From Emticicia sp037153985 (GTDB lineage Bacteria; Bacteroidota; Bacteroidia; Cytophagales; Spirosomataceae), in the NCBI RefSeq assembly GCF_037153985.1, contig NZ_JBBAYI010000011.1, positions 174,278 through 238,277 on the forward strand: a stretch of 64,000 bases of DNA, given 5' to 3'. Within the stretch, counting starts at the first letter, position 1; every line of letters begins with the position of its first letter. The position numbers and the translations under genes were made by a program. The notes under the pieces are model-generated. The model searched no databases. It saw nothing but the letters and a program-made list of their open reading frames with translations, and had not been told where the DNA came from. Positions 60,212 through 64,000 of this stretch are shown here, one piece after another.

Positions 60212-62716
60212 TTATTGTTGGTTATGAATTCTTTTAAACCATTTTACTATCTCAAACCAGGCAACGCAAATAAACCCTATTACAATACTAATGAATAGCT
60301 GAGATGAACTTAAAGGATGAAACTGAAAGAACTTTGCCAATGGCTTTATATAGATTACTAAAATCATCAGTATACCAGTAATGCCTATAATAAGCTGAAT
60401 CAGCTTATTACTATATTTTAAAGTGGTAAGGAATGAATAGTAAAAAGAGCGATTCACTAAGGTCAGAAATATATTAGCGGCAACCAATGTAGTAAACACC
60501 ATTGTACGGGTAATGAATTCATTGAAGCCCTGATAGACTGTATACTGATAAACAAACAAAGTGCCTGCAGTAATCATAAGCCCTTGTATAATACTTGTAG
60601 TTAGTTCTTTCCAGTTAAAAAAAGTATTGGTAAACAGCCGGGGCTTTTGTATCATACTATTCTTTTCTATCGGCTCATTTTCATAGATAATAGAGCAGGT
60701 AGGCCCCATAATCAGTTCTAAAGTGATAATATGCACAGGCGAAAATATATTCGGATATATCCATCCTAAAGCTAAAGGAAGAAAGACAGTCAAGATAATC
60801 GGAATATGAATGGAGATAATATATTGAATAGCCTTTTTCAGATTAGCATATATTTTTCTGCCCGCCGCAATGGCATCAACCATTTTTGATAAATCATCTT
60901 CTAATAAAACCAGTGAGGCCGCTTGTTTTGCTATTTCAGTTCCTTTTTTACCCATAGCAATGCCAATGTGGGCAGCTTTCAGGGCTGGGCCATCATTGAC
61001 ACCGTCACCAGTCATCGCAACGATTTCATTATTCCTCTTCAACGCATTGATAATTCTTAGCTTCGCTTCAGGAAACATTCTTGTATAAAGGTTAGTCTCC
61101 TGTACAACCTCTTGTAATGCAGTTTCAGATAATTGCATGAGTTGGTCGCCTGATATACTTTTCTCATAGCCATTAAAACCAATCTGCCGGGCAATGGCTC
61201 CGGTGGTAGCTGCGTTATCCCCAGTAATAATCTTTACTCCAATGCCTGCCTGATAGAACTTCTCTAATACTTTAGCGATATTAGCTTTAGGGGGGTCATA
61301 AAAAGAAACAATTCCTTTAAAATTGAATGAGAAGTCCTGCTGTTTTTCAGGAAAATCACTTCCTTTGAAAGCTGCTTCACCCACCCCTAACACACGATAA
61401 CCTTTAGCCGTGATAAGTTTGATTTGGTCTTCGATGTATTGCTTTTCAGATTCAGTTAATCGAGAGACACTCATAATGGCCTCAGGTGCGCCTTTGGCTA
61501 CTATAATTCTGTTATTTATATTGTCTGCAAACACATGAGTCATCATCGGCGGCTTGCCTTCTAAAGGATATTCATGAATCATCCGATAAAAGGGTCTTTC
61601 ATCCTTCTTTACAATTTTGGCATAGGCTTCATGCAAAGCTATTTCCATTGGGTCAAACGGAATAGGTTCGCTGGCGAACATAGCCACCCTGATTAATTCT
61701 TGTTCTTTCTCATCTGCAATACTATCAGGTTTGGTTATTTTTTCAGAACCGGGTACCCAGATGTCTGCCAGGCTCATTTTATTTTCTGTAAGCGTTCCGG
61801 TTTTATCCGTACATATAATTGTGGCGCTACCCAGGGTTTCAACAGTTTTTATTTGTTTTACTATGATTCCGTTTTTCATCAACCGCCAGGCTCCTAATGC
61901 CATAAAAGTGGTGAAGGCAACAGGGATTTCTTCAGGCAGAATACTCATGGCCAAGGTAAGTGCTTTGAGCAAGCTGTCTAGCATTCGATGGGACATAGTA
62001 TAGTTGATAAGCCAGACAATAACAAAAATGATAAAGCCCACAATGACCATCATTTTTACAAAATTGTTTATCTGTAACTCTAAAGGCGTTTTTTCTTCTT
62101 CAATATTTTCAAGGCTTTTACCTATTTGTCCTAAGCGGGTATTATTACCAATAGCTGCAACAGTAGCAATAGCTAGTCCACTTGCGACAGTAGTTCCCTG
62201 ATAAATAAAATGATCCTCTTTGTTAGAGTCTTTAAAAATTGGAAGAGATTCCCCGGTAAGAATGGATTCATTAACAGAGAAATCATTAGCATGGATAATA
62301 ATGCCATCAGCAATGATAGAAGTGCCTTCTTCTACCATCAAGCTGTCACCTATCACAACATCTTTACTCAAAATGGCTATTATCTTTCCATTCCTTATTA
62401 CTCTGCAAGAGGGCTGTGTATAATTTTTTAGTTGTTCTAAGGCATTATTGCTTCGGGTATCCTGAAAAATGGAAATGAAAGATACCAGAATAATAGCTGA
62501 AGTAAGAAAAATACCATCTGAAATAGCTCCGTTTACAAAGTAAATACCAGAAGTAACCAACAATAAAATAATCATTGGTTCTTTAATTAAGCTCTTTAAC
62601 ACACGAATCAAACCATTCTCTTTTCTATAGCTTAGCTGATTAGTTCCATGCTTCTGACGAGAGACAATTACCTCTTCGTCACTTAATCCGTTTATATTAA
62701 AATTGTTAGTAGCCAA
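60212..62716 (-). CDS. Calcium-type (P2) cation-transporting ATPase
   Basis: An 834-residue P2-type ATPase. Motifs: LTGESLPIFKD, M4 ion site LAMSILPEEIPVAF (PEEIP in place of PEGLP), IICTDKTGTLTENK, KGAPEAIM, and MTGDGVNDGPALKAAHIGIAMG. The C-terminal helices include ELIMGPTCSIIYENEP. It probably exports Ca2+ or Mn2+; which ion cannot be fixed from sequence. It is probably cotranscribed with mgtA, giving paired export and import pumps. Confidence 0.92.
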   Translation of the reverse strand: MATNNFNINGLSDEEVIVSRQKHGTNQLSYRKENGLIRVLKSLIKEPMIILLLVTSGIYFVNGAISDGIFLTSAIILVSFISIFQDTRSNNALEQLKNYTQPSCRVIRNGKIIAILSKDVVIGDSLMVEEGTSIIADGIIIHANDFSVNESILTGESLPIFKDSNKEDHFIYQGTTVASGLAIATVAAIGNNTRLGQIGKSLENIEEEKTPLELQINNFVKMMVIVGFIIFVIVWLINYTMSHRMLDSLLKALTLAMSILPEEIPVAFTTFMALGAWRLMKNGIIVKQIKTVETLGSATIICTDKTGTLTENKMSLADIWVPGSEKITKPDSIADEKEQELIRVAMFASEPIPFDPMEIALHEAYAKIVKKDERPFYRMIHEYPLEGKPPMMTHVFADNINNRIIVAKGAPEAIMSVSRLTESEKQYIEDQIKLITAKGYRVLGVGEAAFKGSDFPEKQQDFSFNFKGIVSFYDPPKANIAKVLEKFYQAGIGVKIITGDNAATTGAIARQIGFNGYEKSISGDQLMQLSETALQEVVQETNLYTRMFPEAKLRIINALKRNNEIVAMTGDGVNDGPALKAAHIGIAMGKKGTEIAKQAASLVLLEDDLSKMVDAIAAGRKIYANLKKAIQYIISIHIPIILTVFLPLALGWIYPNIFSPVHIITLELIMGPTCSIIYENEPIEKNSMIQKPRLFTNTFFNWKELTTSIIQGLMITAGTLFVYQYTVYQGFNEFITRTMVFTTLVAANIFLTLVNRSFYYSFLTTLKYSNKLIQLIIGITGILMILVIYIKPLAKFFQFHPLSSSQLFISIVIGFICVAWFEIVKWFKRIHNQQ

Positions 62717-62761
62717 AATAAAATAGGATTAGCGTAAGAAAATCAGTTACTCTTATGCTCA

Positions 62762-63862
62762 TTAGAGCCTGTCGCAGTTATATTGAATATCGGTAATCTC
62801 GAATATCCCGTAGCATAAATCCCCTTCAGGGTATTTATAAATTGCTTGTGCATGACCCGCTAATTTGTATCCATTGATTTCTCTGTAATTTTTAAGAGGA
62901 GTCTCCCAGGGAATTTGTCTCATGCCACTTTCTTTATCATAGGCGTAGCGATCATTTGAAATAAAATTAATTAATTCTCCTTTGTCATTAAAATGTAGCC
63001 ATGCAGTAATTGTAATATGATTGTTAGTAAAGGAGGCCTTTACCTGATTGCCGCTTGTTTCCAGCCATTTAATTCTTTTATCGATCAGAGTAGCCGGAGC
63101 CAGACAGCACATATCATTAAAAAAAGTGACAGTCTCGGCTTTTCCCATTTCATATCCTGACTGATACTGAACTTTAAACAAAGATAATAAACGTATGTTC
63201 ATAAACGCATTGCCATTTCTGAAAGAATGGAATCCTGCCACAGGCAGATGATGCCTGGTTGCATTCATAAAGAAAAAACGTTTTGATGCCCCAATAAAGT
63301 TGTATTGTTCAGAAGTAAAAGGCATCCATTCAGACTGCTTATTTTTTCTTAGCTTACCCCTGAATTCGACTCTGAAATTATCTAATTCGGGTTTGCCGAC
63401 TGATCTGGTATAATGCAGGTATTTTTTGACAGGCTCAGGCAAATACTGTATATCAACTTCAGTCAATATTGGCACTGAATATTTTTCTGAGTAACCGAAA
63501 CTTTCTCTTACGGCAAGCGTATATTGCTTATTAAAGCTCCAGGCCGCATATCCTGTGACCAAAACAAGCAGAATAATACCATTAGCCATGGTACCATACT
63601 TCGCTTCTTGCCATGAATTGAAAATAACAACCTGAGAGATGATGATTCCAGCTAGGCCATATAGCAGCCAGTAATAATTTTTGAAAGCAAATAGTACTGC
63701 GGCATATAACAATAAGAAAAGAGCAACCAACCAGAAGATACCCATCAGTTTTGAGATAGGCAAAGAAAGAACTTTTACAGCGGCAGGTTGAAATGCTTCA
63801 ACGAAACCGAGTAAGTGAATAAAACTATGAATCACTAATAGGATTACAAACGCTATTCTCAT
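62762..63862 (-). CDS. DUF6544-like membrane-anchored protein
   Basis: A 366-residue protein with four N-terminal hydrophobic helices (about 3-25, 38-60, 65-84 and 94-112) and a soluble domain. The soluble part has YLPEPVKKYLHYTRSVGKPEL, FRVEFRGKLR, WMPFTSEQYNF, FFMNATRHHLPVAGFHSF and the closing FEITDIQYN. This fits the DUF6544 family as I remember it; its function is unknown. It lies 45 bases before the Ca-type ATPase gene on the same strand, so it may be part of that operon. Confidence 0.7.
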   Translation of the reverse strand: MRIAFVILLVIHSFIHLLGFVEAFQPAAVKVLSLPISKLMGIFWLVALFLLLYAAVLFAFKNYYWLLYGLAGIIISQVVIFNSWQEAKYGTMANGIILLVLVTGYAAWSFNKQYTLAVRESFGYSEKYSVPILTEVDIQYLPEPVKKYLHYTRSVGKPELDNFRVEFRGKLRKNKQSEWMPFTSEQYNFIGASKRFFFMNATRHHLPVAGFHSFRNGNAFMNIRLLSLFKVQYQSGYEMGKAETVTFFNDMCCLAPATLIDKRIKWLETSGNQVKASFTNNHITITAWLHFNDKGELINFISNDRYAYDKESGMRQIPWETPLKNYREINGYKLAGHAQAIYKYPEGDLCYGIFEITDIQYNCDRL

Positions 63863-63882
63863 AAAGTTTTTGTCAAAGGTCT

Positions 63883-64000
63883 TTATTTAAATAGCAATGC
63901 CTTATGACTGCCGTCATACTTATTTATAATTTTAATCAGGCCATCCTTGATAATTGCTTTAAAATGATGAGATATATAGAAAATCCGGTCTGCCCAAGAC
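63883..64000 (-). CDS. C-terminal end of an unidentified gene (partial)
   Basis: The last ~38 codons of a minus-strand gene continuing beyond the window. The residues include RIFYISHHFKAIIKDGLIKI and end SHKALLFK. The SHHFKAIIKDGLI part resembles the recognition region of small winged-helix regulators, but the fragment is too short to assign. It lies 20 bases upstream of the DUF6544-like gene. Confidence 0.5.
   Translation of the reverse strand, partial: SWADRIFYISHHFKAIIKDGLIKIINKYDGSHKALLFK

Noticed and set aside
1..64000. CRISPR array, rRNA operon or prophage
   Set aside because: No regularly spaced repeats, no rRNA sequence and no phage structural genes were seen on either strand.

Overview
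This AT-rich window looks like a chromosomal stretch of a Bacteroidota member, most likely order Cytophagales (Spirosomaceae or a close relative). The signs are the Bacteroidota -7 promoter box (TAnnTTTG) before several genes, very few Shine-Dalgarno sites, the long ~630-residue PurF homologue, DUF2851, MuiA, SPOR and GlgE proteins, a lycopene cyclase, LytTR regulators and a DUF6443-type Rhs protein. This is judged from gene content only; I could not run a 16S or marker-gene search.

Positions 1-48,400 are ordinary core genome in short operons separated by clear hairpin terminators. In order: a histidine phosphatase; a LytS/LytTR two-component pair; a PurF homologue; a stand-alone LytTR regulator and, beside it, two tiny paralogous genes (5206-5367 and 5515-5670); pheS; two SPOR proteins; glgE and two membrane proteins; a minus-strand run of response regulator, metallo-hydrolase and VRR-NUC nuclease; lpxH; a PHP phosphatase; rfbC; pyrF; a DUF2851 protein; a CCA/poly(A)-type nucleotidyltransferase; ExbB/ExbD; an XRE regulator with a degenerate ImmA/IrrE domain; an alpha-oxoamine-synthase-like PLP enzyme; a YhhN-like membrane protein; YtxJ; OsmC; lipA; crtY; an isolated nuoD; a 3-methyladenine glycosylase; a MuiA protein with a TonB-plug-like insert; tgt; a DUF1501 protein; dnaX; a TPR protein; and a DinB / M20 peptidase / Nif3 / zinc-ribbon operon.

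A tRNA-Asp gene (48414-48487) marks the start of an accessory region running to about 57,620. Next to it lie the 3' end of a large serine recombinase and a frameshifted middle piece of an IS982 transposase. An intact IS4-type element (49397-50562) with near-perfect terminal inverted repeats follows, joined on its other side to the interior of an Rhs gene. That Rhs gene has lost its 5' end but keeps the whole core and an unrecognised C-terminal domain, followed by a small membrane protein that may be its immunity partner. Then come a degenerate secreted-protein ORF, a three-gene HipB-HipS-HipT system flanked on both sides by pairs of the same palindromic operator, a frameshifted second HipB-like antitoxin on the other strand, and a chimeric scar of an ISAon1-type transposase start joined to a carbohydrate-binding-like tail.

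The last part (57,647-64,000) carries a tandem MgtA-type and Ca2+-type P-type ATPase pair, a DUF6544-like membrane protein and the end of one more gene, all on the minus strand. The best candidates for something undescribed are the twin peptides, the Rhs C-terminal domain with its neighbour, and the HipBST operon with operators at both ends.
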